DNA of 64,000 nt from Bacteroidales bacterium (GTDB taxonomy: Bacteria; Bacteroidota; Bacteroidia; Bacteroidales; UBA12077): assembly GCA_028282785.1 (NCBI GenBank), contig JANQHE010000018.1, positions 1 through 64,000 on the forward strand, written 5' to 3'. A program made the position numbers and the translations under genes. Shown one piece after another: positions 50,357 to 60,874 of the stretch (the stretch's first letter is position 1; each line of letters starts with the position of its first letter). Below the pieces are notes generated by a model. The model worked only from the letters and a program-made list of their open reading frames with translations, was not told where the DNA came from and did no database searches.

Positions 50357-51360
50357 GTAAAAATTTTTATAATTTTAACGGCAAGTTTTCCTAAACCAAA
50401 TAAAAATGGTTTTGAAATATAAAGAAATCTACCATACTCAACTTGTTCACCACCAAATTTAGATTTAAACTCCCTTACTCCATAATCTTCGTTAGGCTTA
50501 CCGGCACCCATAAAATCAAATAAAGCAATGTTGTTTTTATTGGCGTAGCCCATAGCTGCCCAAGTTGCTAGTACACTAGGATAAATTCCCTTGTACTTTC
50601 CATCTTCGCCACATATAAACCATTCGTAAATAATTCTGTTTTGAAATATAGGACACATAATACCTCCTAATATTTTTTTGTTATATTTTACTAAGAGATA
50701 TTTTCCCAAGTTTTGTTTGAAAAACTCTATAAAAAATGATTTTGGAAAAAGAGGTGTTTTTACTTTCTCTTGATAAAGTCGTTTTAAAATGCTATAGAAT
50801 TCTAAAACATCTTTTTCAGATTGTGCTTCAATGATTTCTGCTCTAGCGTTAAAACTTTTTTTGATTTGACGTAATTTACTTTTACTAATTTTCTTTGTTA
50901 TCTCTTGATCACTAGTGCAATCTACATGGAAATTCAAATGGGCATGATACTGAAAGCCGGCTGAAAAAAAAATCGATTTATAGATCGAATAATTATTAAA
51001 GTTTCTGATTTCTATATAAATAGCTTTTCTTTTTAAATACCTAATAAGCGAACTTAATAACAAATTAAGCTCTTCATTTGTAATGTTTTTATTTAATACA
51101 GGTCCTGAATAAATTATAGCGCGACGACTTAAAAAAGATTTTAATATTCCTTTTTCTTTTTGGATGATACCAGAAACTAATGCTCTTATATTATTTGAAT
51201 CTTTAATAGCTATTATAAAGGGATCGAACCCACATTGTTTAAAGAAATGAAAAACTTCTTGCGTATGGAAAAAGTTAGCAAAATTCGAATCGTTCAACGT
51301 TTCCCATTGATCAATAGAAATATCCTTAATATCAGTAATTACTTGAAGATTGTTCAACAT
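50353..51360 (-). CDS. FemAB/GNAT-like acyl (aminoacyl) transferase
   Basis: KISKSKLRQIKKSFNARAEI, LLVKYNKKILGGIMCPIFQNRIIYEWFICG, ALFDFMGAGKPNEDYGVREFKSKFGGEQVEYGRF. Confidence 0.8.
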   Translation of the reverse strand: MLNNLQVITDIKDISIDQWETLNDSNFANFFHTQEVFHFFKQCGFDPFIIAIKDSNNIRALVSGIIQKEKGILKSFLSRRAIIYSGPVLNKNITNEELNLLLSSLIRYLKRKAIYIEIRNFNNYSIYKSIFFSAGFQYHAHLNFHVDCTSDQEITKKISKSKLRQIKKSFNARAEIIEAQSEKDVLEFYSILKRLYQEKVKTPLFPKSFFIEFFKQNLGKYLLVKYNKKILGGIMCPIFQNRIIYEWFICGEDGKYKGIYPSVLATWAAMGYANKNNIALFDFMGAGKPNEDYGVREFKSKFGGEQVEYGRFLYISKPFLFGLGKLAVKIIKIFT

Positions 51361-52298
51361 TAAATTACTTCTTTGTATAAATTATATATAGTATTTGCAA
51401 TAGAATTAGAATCTATTTTTAAATCATTTATTCGTAATCTACCATTCGTTTGTTGGTTATTTATTGAAAACTTAATAGCACAATCTAATTTCTTAGAAAA
51501 GTCAATGGTGTTGGATTCAGATATATAACAGCCTTTGAGGCCTTTAAGCAATAATTCTACATCACCAACATTTGTGCTAACTATAGGTCGGTTGCAGGCA
51601 AGAGCTTCTTTAATGACATTTGGAGACCCTTCCCATAAACTTGATAACACGACAACATCCGAGGCATTCATATATAAGGGAGCATCCTCATGAGGAATGC
51701 CATTTAAACAGTGAATTTGAATTGAATATTTATTTTTTAGAGTATCTATGGAAGAACTTACTAAATCAAAGTTTTTTTCAAATCTACTCGAATTGGCTCC
51801 AAATAAAATATGAATATCTTCAAATGACCAATTAAGTTTTTCACGGGCTGTAAGTTTATCAATTGGTTTAAAATTCTTGATATTTACACCATTTGGAATA
51901 ATTTTTGCATTTTTAAACCCTATTTTTTCTTTCATATTAATTGTTTTAACAATAGTTGTTTTCCAAAAAAAAATTATGAAAAACCGGACTATACATAAAC
52001 CAATTTTTGATTGATAAATATCACTTCCCATCAAAGATGCTATAACAGGAATCTTTTTACTAGCAATGAAAGATACAATAGCAGAAAACGAATAGTGCGC
52101 ATGGATAATATCAAATTTATTTTTTCGAAGATACTTCTTTAATTTAAAAATATTTTTAAGATATCCTTTAATACCTTTTTCTAAAATTCCAAAATGAGTA
52201 ATTGACACATTAAGATTAGTAAGAGAATTGGCTTGATTTATAATGATTGGATTTAATAAGCCCTTATTATTACAACTGCTAACAAATAATATTCTCAT
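51360..52298 (-). CDS. GT4-type glycosyltransferase
   Basis: DIIHAHYSFSAIVSFIASKKIPVIASLMGSD, IIPNGVNIKNFKP, VVLSSLWEGSPNVIKEALACNRPIVSTNVGD. Confidence 0.92.
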   Translation of the reverse strand: MRILFVSSCNNKGLLNPIIINQANSLTNLNVSITHFGILEKGIKGYLKNIFKLKKYLRKNKFDIIHAHYSFSAIVSFIASKKIPVIASLMGSDIYQSKIGLCIVRFFIIFFWKTTIVKTINMKEKIGFKNAKIIPNGVNIKNFKPIDKLTAREKLNWSFEDIHILFGANSSRFEKNFDLVSSSIDTLKNKYSIQIHCLNGIPHEDAPLYMNASDVVVLSSLWEGSPNVIKEALACNRPIVSTNVGDVELLLKGLKGCYISESNTIDFSKKLDCAIKFSINNQQTNGRLRINDLKIDSNSIANTIYNLYKEVI

Positions 52299-53347
52299 TT
52301 CCTTAAAAATAGATCAATAGCATTTTCTAATCTCAAATTATAGGATAGATTTATATTAAACATACCTTCTTCAAAAATCCATGTATTATCTTGGTATAAG
52401 AACCTGCCAGGGACACCTTTTTTTTCGCATATATAAGCTTGCACATGGCCGAAAATTGTTTGCATTTCGTTAATTAAATAACCACCTTGCCCATCTTCAA
52501 AAAGGTCTATTGCCATAGAGTTAAAACCATATTTTTCGCAAATGTTTTTTACAAAGTTTAATAATTTTTCAGGAGGCTCAATATAATCAATTCCTTTTGT
52601 ACCGCTTGCTTTATCTCCTTGTTTAACCTTTTGATGTCCAAAATAAGAATTACCTATTTTAACGACTCTCCATTCAAACTCATGTTTAACATATTCCTGA
52701 AGAATAATGAAACCTTTTTGGGTTTCATTATAAAGAGTTTTATACTTATTAAATAGCCTGATAATTTTAGATGGATTTTTTATTATACTTATAATACGTG
52801 ATTTATAAGACCCCATTTTTAAATTTGGCCCATAGTTTTGTCTTAAGCCATTAGTCCCAAAAGCCGCATCAATATATTTTTTAGCTTCACTTAATGATTT
52901 TATAATCTTGACCCCTTTACCAGAAGCTCCTATGTTAAATTTACCTACTATTGGGAATATGTGATTATTAATAAAACCGTATGATTCTTTTTTATCATAA
53001 AAAATATGTGTTTTGGGATGGGGTAATTTGTTTGCCATCAACCAAAAGGATAAGTATCTTTTATTTTCATGTATGGAAACCTCATCAAAATTGGGATAAA
53101 CATATAATTTCATTATTTTATCCAATATATACAACCGCTCATCATAAAGTTTTTTGAATTTACTTTGTATGGAAGATGGGGTGGCAAGAAATAAGTCAAA
53201 ATTATTATTCGTTATTTGTTCGATCCAACTATCTTTAATGAGATTAATAATACTGTAATTGAGCCCTTTAGTTTTGCATGCTTCTACCCACATTAAGTGA
53301 CCACTGTCGGTTTCATTTTTTAGAATAGCAACATGATATTTATCCAT
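52295..53347 (-). CDS. ATP-grasp domain protein
   Basis: FPIVGKFNIGASGKGVKIIKSLSEAKKYI, FIILQEYVKHEFEWRVVKIGNSYFGHQKV, MAIDLFEDGQGGYLINEMQTIFG. Confidence 0.85.
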   Translation of the reverse strand: MDKYHVAILKNETDSGHLMWVEACKTKGLNYSIINLIKDSWIEQITNNNFDLFLATPSSIQSKFKKLYDERLYILDKIMKLYVYPNFDEVSIHENKRYLSFWLMANKLPHPKTHIFYDKKESYGFINNHIFPIVGKFNIGASGKGVKIIKSLSEAKKYIDAAFGTNGLRQNYGPNLKMGSYKSRIISIIKNPSKIIRLFNKYKTLYNETQKGFIILQEYVKHEFEWRVVKIGNSYFGHQKVKQGDKASGTKGIDYIEPPEKLLNFVKNICEKYGFNSMAIDLFEDGQGGYLINEMQTIFGHVQAYICEKKGVPGRFLYQDNTWIFEEGMFNINLSYNLRLENAIDLFLRK

Positions 53348-55097
53348 ATCTAAATTTTTTATAATTAAGGTCTATATTAATAAGATTTGTGAAACGATGC
53401 CAATATGATTCTGTGTTTAAATGATTTTTGTGATTTAAATCAAAAGTGTAACTTTTCTCGTTAAGCAGGGGTTTAATTTCTTTTGAAAGATTAGAAACCA
53501 TATTTTTAACAAATTCTAATGTCCAATCTCTATAAGTAAAACTTTGCGGATATTTTTTTCTTTTAAGATATATTCGATTAAACCGTTTTGCTATGTAAAC
53601 TAATCTGTTTCCTAAGTATTCATTAGCAGTGTAATAACCATTTTTGGCATAAGGTATATTAGATAAATCAAGCGCAAGAATATTGGTAATGTTAATATGT
53701 AAATCGGATTGATTAATTCTGGAAAGAGGATTCTGCGAAGAGTTATTTTTAAACAGCATACTATGCTCAGTTGAGAAAACGATTTCTAGAAAATCGATAT
53801 CCATATATGGGTTTACGGTATATTTTATTTTACTACCAAAGATATTAGTATCTTGTGTATCATGCACTGAACCTACTATATTATACACAAATAAGAATTC
53901 ACGAATTAGTTTTTCGTTATTAATTCTGAACTCAAAATGGTTTATTTTGTCCATAATTTCTTGAATATCATTACTTGAGGACGTAATAAAATTTTTATCC
54001 AGAATTGATTGTATAATTGAATCTAAAGGTTCTTTTGAATATTCTATATGCCGAATAATTTCTGCTGTAATATAATCGTCATAAACAATTCCTTTTAAAT
54101 AATCTCCTCCCATAAAACCGCCCAAGATCATTTCGGTTTCAGGGTTATTTTTAACTTCTTGTTCAATAGCATTTAATCGATGTGCCCTATGTATATTAAT
54201 TAAAGAGTTTCCAAAATCTACTATTTTGTTAGAATATTCCATAAACCAATCTTTAGTTGGATTTGAAACAAAATAATTATTATAGTTTAAATAACTCTTT
54301 TCAGCTAGTGTTTTTGCAATAACACTATCATGCGATAGAGGATTGCCAAAAGAAAATGTGTTTGTATTAATGTTTAAATTTAATAATGAAGCAAGGATCA
54401 TTCTACTATCATTACCTCCCGTTAGTGTTAATGTTATTTTTTTAGGCTTTAGATAGTTTATGTATTGTTGTATAATTTCATTCCATAATTGGCTTAATTC
54501 ATTATAAGAATAGTTTTTTAATTCTTGTTTTGTTAATTCTAATGGAGACCAGTATTGTCTTTCCTCAATTGAGTTAATGAAACTTATAAAACAAGCTGGT
54601 TTGCTATAGTTTACATATTGAAATAACGTGTTGCTATCAATAAAATGTTCCATTAGAAAAAATAAACGTGTATTATTATAATCAACATAAAGAGGAGTTA
54701 ATCTGGAAATATTTTCTAACAGGTTAGTTAGAATAAAAGAGTTATCTTTTTCGTATTTGAAGAATTTCTTTATACTTTGCCTATCATTATAAATTTGAAA
54801 GGTATTGTTTTTAATAATTATGATATTGAATACACCTTTGATATATCTTATAAATTTGTCTCCATATATAGAATAGAGTTCTATTAAGAGGTTATATTGT
54901 TTATAATGTTTGTATTGAAAATAGATATTTTTCCTTGGTAATATATATCCATCAATAATAAACTGAATATTGTTAGTTGTATCAGTTTGAATTTGATAAT
55001 CAGAATAAAATTGATAATTTTTTGATACGTGAGAATATTTAAATTTAGAAAGGTAAGCGCTTTCCAGATTAGTTATTATCCAATTTAAATTTTCCAT
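53340..55097 (-). CDS. Asparagine synthetase-like protein lacking the N-terminal catalytic Cys
   Basis: Synthetase PP-loop LTLTGGNDSRMILASLL; N-terminus MENLNWIITNL has no Met-Cys. Confidence 0.82.
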   Translation of the reverse strand: MENLNWIITNLESAYLSKFKYSHVSKNYQFYSDYQIQTDTTNNIQFIIDGYILPRKNIYFQYKHYKQYNLLIELYSIYGDKFIRYIKGVFNIIIIKNNTFQIYNDRQSIKKFFKYEKDNSFILTNLLENISRLTPLYVDYNNTRLFFLMEHFIDSNTLFQYVNYSKPACFISFINSIEERQYWSPLELTKQELKNYSYNELSQLWNEIIQQYINYLKPKKITLTLTGGNDSRMILASLLNLNINTNTFSFGNPLSHDSVIAKTLAEKSYLNYNNYFVSNPTKDWFMEYSNKIVDFGNSLINIHRAHRLNAIEQEVKNNPETEMILGGFMGGDYLKGIVYDDYITAEIIRHIEYSKEPLDSIIQSILDKNFITSSSNDIQEIMDKINHFEFRINNEKLIREFLFVYNIVGSVHDTQDTNIFGSKIKYTVNPYMDIDFLEIVFSTEHSMLFKNNSSQNPLSRINQSDLHINITNILALDLSNIPYAKNGYYTANEYLGNRLVYIAKRFNRIYLKRKKYPQSFTYRDWTLEFVKNMVSNLSKEIKPLLNEKSYTFDLNHKNHLNTESYWHRFTNLINIDLNYKKFRYG

Positions 55098-55101
55098 TGA
55101 A

Positions 55102-56187
55102 TTATACAGATTTATATAGTTCTAAATAATTCTGTGCCATTTTATTAAGAGAAAAAAAATCTTTTAATTTATGTAATCCCTTGTTTCCCATATTTTCTTG
55201 TAATTTTGGATTATCAATTAGTTTTATTAAAGTATTCAAAAATGCATTCTGATTTTGTGAGGGAATTAAATATCCATTTATTTTATCTTCAATTATTTCC
55301 GAATTTCCACCAACATTACTGGTTATAACTGGTTTAGAATAAAACATATATTCTAGTATTGAATTAGAAATACCCTCACCGTGGCTTGGTGTGGTATATG
55401 ATAAAAGAACTCCAATATTCATGGCTAAAATAATCTCCTCAACGTTTAAAACTTTTCCTGTAAAAATTATATTTTTTTCTTCATCTTTAGATATCAAGGA
55501 TTTCATTTTCTTAAAATTTGGCCCATCGCCTATGCAGATAAACGTAATGTCTTTACGTAATTTAAGTATTTGTTTGGCAACTTGTAAAAATGTATAATAG
55601 TCCTTACCGCTTCTAAAATTCGCAACCATCCCGACCACCTTATCTGTTTTAATTTTCAGACTTTTAATTATTTGTGCGGTATTTAATCTTTTTTCTTTAT
55701 TTATATCAAATCCATTATAAATAACTTTGAATTTTTTATTATTTAATTTCTTCTTTGCCTTTAACCCTGCGTATGAATTTGAGATAACTGCGTTGGACAA
55801 GAAGAAACTAATATTATATAAAAAATATTGCCAGGGCAGATTATTTAGAGGAACGCTGCCACGAATGCAACCGTTAATATGTTTTGTCTTTGTGTATTTT
55901 GCTGCAATACCTGACATTATTGAAGAAACTAGGTCCCAACTATGTAATATATCCGGTTTTAGTAATTTAATTCTATAAATCAAAAACTTTAAAAACTTTA
56001 AAGATTTCTTATAAGAAAGAAAATAATGGATTGTAATATTTAAATTTAATACCTCCGGATATTCAATAGCCTTATTAAATAAAATAACTTCAACAGAATT
56101 GTCTACAGCAATAGCTTTCAGAAGCTCTACAAATTGTTTTTCTTTGCCTCCTCTTTTAAGAGTGTCAATTACGTAAAGAATTCGCAT
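55102..56187 (-). CDS. GT4-type glycosyltransferase
   Basis: IDTLKRGGKEKQFVELL, VIYNGFDINKEKRL, VGMVANFRSGKDYYTFLQVA, LLSYTTPSHGEGISNSILEYMFYSKPVITSNVGGNSEII. Confidence 0.94.
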   Translation of the reverse strand: MRILYVIDTLKRGGKEKQFVELLKAIAVDNSVEVILFNKAIEYPEVLNLNITIHYFLSYKKSLKFLKFLIYRIKLLKPDILHSWDLVSSIMSGIAAKYTKTKHINGCIRGSVPLNNLPWQYFLYNISFFLSNAVISNSYAGLKAKKKLNNKKFKVIYNGFDINKEKRLNTAQIIKSLKIKTDKVVGMVANFRSGKDYYTFLQVAKQILKLRKDITFICIGDGPNFKKMKSLISKDEEKNIIFTGKVLNVEEIILAMNIGVLLSYTTPSHGEGISNSILEYMFYSKPVITSNVGGNSEIIEDKINGYLIPSQNQNAFLNTLIKLIDNPKLQENMGNKGLHKLKDFFSLNKMAQNYLELYKSV

Positions 56188-56193
56188 CGAAAT

Positions 56194-57330
56194 CTATCTA
56201 TTTTCAATTTTATTAATAAACGTTTTTGCTAAATTTATAGGGTTATGATGGTTTTTAACATAGCTAATACAATTGGTTTGCATTTCATTATGTGATTTTG
56301 AATTTAATTTATCAAGCTCTTTTATTAAATTTCTAAGATTATCTTTAACTATTCCTAAACTATTTTTTTTAATTATATTATCTGGATCAACTTTTGTTGT
56401 TGTAAATACTGGTGTGCCAAAACAAAAGGCTTCCAAAAATGTATTTGAAAAACCTTCATAATGGGAAGTATTTAATAAGCAAATAGCATTAGAAAAAAAA
56501 TCTTCTTTTTGTGAGTTTCCAATAAAACCAACAAATTCAACATTATTACATTCTTTTAATTTTGAAATTGCGGATTGTGTAATATGGTCTATATGGTAGC
56601 TATTTACTCCTGCGATTTTAAAATTAAAGGTTGATAAATTTTGAACTAATTCCAATAAGCCATTTAAATTCTTCTGGTGCTGAAATATACCAATCCATGC
56701 AATATATTTGCGATAATTAAAAGGATGAAAACTAGTTTCATATAGAAAGCTTAATTTAATAGGATTATATATTTTAAAAATAGATTTGGTTGGAAACTTT
56801 TTCTTAAAGTTTAAGAATTGATAATTATTCTGACAAGCAATAAATTTTGCTCTTTTTAACCCGATATTATAACCTAATCGTTCTTTTAAATTCAACCTCT
56901 TTTTATATCTATCATCTGAATCAATGTCATTGGCAGATCTAAAAATAAATTTAGATCCAACAATCTGTGATATAATTGCAGCTAGTGCTGTGTTGAAACC
57001 AGAACAAGCTTGGTAAATATAACAAGGCTTATATTTTAAAATAGCAGAAAAAAGTAGGGGTATACGGTAAAAAATAAATCTAAATTTAGGAATGCCTTTA
57101 TTTTCATCATAGATTTTAATAAAAGTAATATTGGGATCATTACAGATAATATTTTCATAGTTATTTTCGAAAACAAGGATTCCAATGTTATAATTATTTT
57201 TAACAAATCCTTCAACCCATGAGAATTGTTGCGTTGCTGCTCCTCCTACCACTTTATTTTTTGACGTATATAAGTATTGAAGATGTAAGTCAAAAAATAA
57301 TATTTTCTTTTTTTTGGATGATTCGTTCAT
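56194..57330 (-). CDS. GT4-type glycosyltransferase
   Basis: GGAATQQFSWVEGFVKNNYNIGILVFEN, CLLNTSHYEGFSNTFLEAFCFGTPVFTTTKVDPDNII. Confidence 0.88.
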   Translation of the reverse strand: MNESSKKKKILFFDLHLQYLYTSKNKVVGGAATQQFSWVEGFVKNNYNIGILVFENNYENIICNDPNITFIKIYDENKGIPKFRFIFYRIPLLFSAILKYKPCYIYQACSGFNTALAAIISQIVGSKFIFRSANDIDSDDRYKKRLNLKERLGYNIGLKRAKFIACQNNYQFLNFKKKFPTKSIFKIYNPIKLSFLYETSFHPFNYRKYIAWIGIFQHQKNLNGLLELVQNLSTFNFKIAGVNSYHIDHITQSAISKLKECNNVEFVGFIGNSQKEDFFSNAICLLNTSHYEGFSNTFLEAFCFGTPVFTTTKVDPDNIIKKNSLGIVKDNLRNLIKELDKLNSKSHNEMQTNCISYVKNHHNPINLAKTFINKIENR

Positions 57331-58513
57331 AAAAAACTAAATATGCAATAACGGAAAGTTGAACTGATAAATATAAATTGTAAAACATTAATGGCATGAA
57401 TCCTGCGATTAATAATAAAAGTGGAGTTTGTTTTTTAAAAGTTTGAAAATTTGTTACAAAGAGTTTTTTAAGAAAACTTAAATAAAGAATAAAGAAAAAT
57501 ATACCATGCGATGCTAATATTTGTGTATATGAAAAATTACTTTCAGTTATTCCTTCCAAGAGCCCTCTAGCGGCATAATAATACCCTACACCAACCCAAG
57601 GATTATTTATAAAGTTATTCCAGGTTGCTATTATTTGAAGACCTCGACCTTGATATAAGGATGTTTCTTCATATCTTTCATAGATATGAAATTTTGAAAA
57701 ATAACTTTCAAGGTTAATATTCAGGGTAAAAAATAACGCAATGAAAAAGCCAATAAATATTAGTTTATAAAATGTTTTAGGTTTTTTCCAATTATAAAAT
57801 AGATATATAAATATTCCAATTAAACTTATTGCAAACGCACCTCTTGTTGAGTGAATAATTATTATAAATAAATAGAGCAATATATTAACCCAAAACCATA
57901 AATTACTAATGTGCAAGTTGAAAATTTTAATATTTCTCATTTTCATTATAATTAAAAGAAAAATCCCAAAACTTAACTGAAGAGAGATTCTATTAATATG
58001 AAAAGATTTACTCATTATTCTTTCATTTTGTATAGTGCCTGATGACAAGTCTGTAAGTATATTGATATTTATTATACCAAGATAACCTAAAAGAATTACA
58101 ATAAATATGAATACTGTGCAATAGTATGCTATTTGAATTACCTTCTTATAAAGTTCATAATTCTTGGCTAAATTCACCATTAATAAGAAATACCAATAAA
58201 TATAAGAAAAACCCAACAAAGCACTATATATTGGTTTTGCATTTAATCTAAATATATTGGATTCCATTATAATATAAAAAAATGCGAAAATTGTATAAAT
58301 AAATAAATATGGAAGCCTTGTCTTCTTGTTGGAAATAGCAATGACTATCATGGTTGGTATATAAACAAATATCCCCTCGGTGAATCTTAAATCAAAGTTA
58401 AAGTATATCTGGGTTAATTTTGAAATATCACTTGGAACACGGAATATCCAGAGAATTATCAATAAAATGGATATAAACCTTAATTGTTCTATTTGTTTTT
58501 TATCTATTATCAT
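57290..58513 (-). CDS. Wzy/O-antigen ligase-like polymerase
   Basis: About 10-12 TM helices; periplasmic-loop motif LYQGRGLQIIATWNNFINNPWVGVGYYYAARG; IIHSTRGAFAISLIGIFIYL. Confidence 0.85.
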   Translation of the reverse strand: MIIDKKQIEQLRFISILLIILWIFRVPSDISKLTQIYFNFDLRFTEGIFVYIPTMIVIAISNKKTRLPYLFIYTIFAFFYIIMESNIFRLNAKPIYSALLGFSYIYWYFLLMVNLAKNYELYKKVIQIAYYCTVFIFIVILLGYLGIININILTDLSSGTIQNERIMSKSFHINRISLQLSFGIFLLIIMKMRNIKIFNLHISNLWFWVNILLYLFIIIIHSTRGAFAISLIGIFIYLFYNWKKPKTFYKLIFIGFFIALFFTLNINLESYFSKFHIYERYEETSLYQGRGLQIIATWNNFINNPWVGVGYYYAARGLLEGITESNFSYTQILASHGIFFFILYLSFLKKLFVTNFQTFKKQTPLLLLIAGFMPLMFYNLYLSVQLSVIAYLVFYERIIQKKENIIF

Positions 58514-59793
58514 TGATTTTTTATAACATATTTTTTATAAAAGAGAGTGTAATAAAAAGAAATTATTGGTAAATAAAAAATAGAATAACTAATAATGGCA
58601 ATATATATGAATTTACTCAAAGTTAACAAACTGTAATAGTTAACTAAAAAGCAGAGGATTAAAAGAGATAGCGTTCCAGATAATCTTACAGCCGACACTA
58701 AAACTTGCTTGTTAATAAGTTTTGAATTCAGTATGGCAACTGCATAATTGTCTGCTAATTGCAAGGGCAAAGTAAAGAGAATAATTTGAAAGTAGCTTAT
58801 CCCGTCATGCCATTTTGGTAAAATCAAGGGTATAAGATATTCGAGAACAAACCAAAATAGAGGTATTGCCGCAAATGAAACTAAAAGTAATAGTCCGGTT
58901 TCTTTTAACACAATTTTATGAACCCCAACATATTTTTTTTTTGCCAGGAATTCATAAAGATCTTGTTTTCTGACTTTTATTGCTGATTTAAGTAGTATTA
59001 CTATATTGCTCACCACCATTGTTCCGAAACCATAAAAACCCAAAGCTACAGAACCAATAAATTTCAATAAAAGAATTCTTTCAGCATAAACCAAAGACCC
59101 GTTAGAAAGATTAATAAAAACGAAAGGTAAACTTATTGGTAGTATTTTTTTAAGCTCTTTAATGTTGAATAAAAATTTATATTGAAATTTAACCGTTTTT
59201 TTCAAAATTAGAATACTAGATATTGAATCAATTATTCCAGATAAAAGAACAGCATAAATTTTAAGATATGGAACAAATATAATAACAAGTATTGCAGTAA
59301 TAATGCCTATAATCATAGAACTATAAGCTAAAAGCTTATAATTTTTTTGGATTATTCCTTCCGTTGAAAATATTCCATTTATTTTTGTTAGAAATAAACC
59401 GGTTGAGGCAATAAGAACTAAAATCGAAACTTGAGATGATGTAATAAATAGAATACTTATGCAACCAATAATAAGGAGTAAAAGAGATAAAATTATTTCA
59501 AATGAATAAATAACATTTCTTAAATAATCAGCTTGTTCATAATCCTCTTTTCCAATAGCATGGCCAATTTCTCTTTGTGCAACAGGCTTTAATCCTAAAG
59601 AACCATACTTATTTAATTTTTGAATTAAATCAATGGACTGCAGCAATCCATAATCTGCAGGGCCTAAGTATTTTGCAACAAAATAGCTTCGCACGAGCCT
59701 TATTGGATATAATATTAGAGTCGAGCCTGTGGTCAATAAAAAATCTTTAAAACGACGTTTTTTAATGAAAGAGAAATTGAAATTTGGTTTCAA
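58510..59793 (-). CDS. Wzx-type oligosaccharide flippase
   Basis: LYPIRLVRSYFVAKYLGPADYGLLQSIDLIQKLNKYGSLGLKPVAQREIG; polytopic MATE/MVF-like. Confidence 0.9.
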   Translation of the reverse strand: MKPNFNFSFIKKRRFKDFLLTTGSTLILYPIRLVRSYFVAKYLGPADYGLLQSIDLIQKLNKYGSLGLKPVAQREIGHAIGKEDYEQADYLRNVIYSFEIILSLLLLIIGCISILFITSSQVSILVLIASTGLFLTKINGIFSTEGIIQKNYKLLAYSSMIIGIITAILVIIFVPYLKIYAVLLSGIIDSISSILILKKTVKFQYKFLFNIKELKKILPISLPFVFINLSNGSLVYAERILLLKFIGSVALGFYGFGTMVVSNIVILLKSAIKVRKQDLYEFLAKKKYVGVHKIVLKETGLLLLVSFAAIPLFWFVLEYLIPLILPKWHDGISYFQIILFTLPLQLADNYAVAILNSKLINKQVLVSAVRLSGTLSLLILCFLVNYYSLLTLSKFIYIAIISYSIFYLPIISFYYTLFYKKYVIKNQ

Positions 59794-59794
59794 G

Positions 59795-60874
59795 CTAGTT
59801 AATTAATTTTATTAATCTGTTTGCAAATTCGACCATACCGTTTTCAGATAGAATATGTTTATATAGGTTCTGCGCATTTATTGCAATTTGCTCGCGTTGT
59901 TCTTTTTCTTTCAAATAAAAATCAATTTTTTGATTTAAGTCGTTTAAATCCCAGTTAAAAGGAACATAAGTATTATTTGCAACAAATAAATTGGGCCAGG
60001 TAAGCATGTGTCCCATGGATGGTTTTAATAGAGTCGCACCACAAATTATTATTTCGAAATCACGAAGTGTAATTTCTCCTAAACCAAAAGGGCCAACAGC
60101 AACTTTGGATAGAGCTAACTCGTCAAAATATGCCTGTAATGAAACTACTGTGTTGTCTGAATTGAATTTTGATACAATGTGATTAATTGCTTTTCTGTGT
60201 GTCACAATAGATGTTCTGGTATGGTTTAAACTTACTCGATTTGATAATGCTATTGTTCTTTCATTTTTTGGATTTACGAAATCCACATTGATTTTTTTAA
60301 CCCAATCTTTGCCTAAGAAAGGCCTTAGCCTGTTATAATATTTATTGAACTTGTTATTTCGGTATTTTGTATAATTTTCAAAACAAGTATTCCATGAAAT
60401 ATCAATTTTATGTAAAAGGCTTTCTTCCGGTATAAAATAGTCTGTTTCTTGCTCATTTGAATCATATAGTTCCTTAAAATAATCTGTAAAAATCCTTCCA
60501 GTGTTAAACTTTTTTAAATAAAGGTTTTTGTCTTTAAATACCTGGTTTTTAAAATATTTTTTAACATAGGGTAATACTTTAAATTGTGTGCTCCATGTAC
60601 TATCGGAAATATCAAACCAGAAAATTTCAATATTTCTGGATGCAATTCGAGTTAATAAATTGAAAATGAAATCCTCATTATCACTCCAATAGTGTTTTAA
60701 AACTTTAGAGTTGATAAATAGTATGTTTGTATCCTCTGAAATATTTTTTATGTTAAAAACAAATTTAACTTTATAACCAATTGATTTTAGATATTTAGAA
60801 GAATGAAGAAGAGGAAAATTAAAAGCTCTTGAGTTTGGACTATCGTTATTGGTTAAAACCGTTATTTTATTCAT
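59795..60874 (-). CDS. CgeB/YkvP-like glycosyltransferase
   Basis: ELALSKVAVGPFGLGEITLRDFEIIICGATLLKPSMGHMLTWPNLFVANNTYVPFNWDLNDLNQKIDFYL resembles the C-terminal CgeB-type GT region. Confidence 0.65.
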   Translation of the reverse strand: MNKITVLTNNDSPNSRAFNFPLLHSSKYLKSIGYKVKFVFNIKNISEDTNILFINSKVLKHYWSDNEDFIFNLLTRIASRNIEIFWFDISDSTWSTQFKVLPYVKKYFKNQVFKDKNLYLKKFNTGRIFTDYFKELYDSNEQETDYFIPEESLLHKIDISWNTCFENYTKYRNNKFNKYYNRLRPFLGKDWVKKINVDFVNPKNERTIALSNRVSLNHTRTSIVTHRKAINHIVSKFNSDNTVVSLQAYFDELALSKVAVGPFGLGEITLRDFEIIICGATLLKPSMGHMLTWPNLFVANNTYVPFNWDLNDLNQKIDFYLKEKEQREQIAINAQNLYKHILSENGMVEFANRLIKLIN

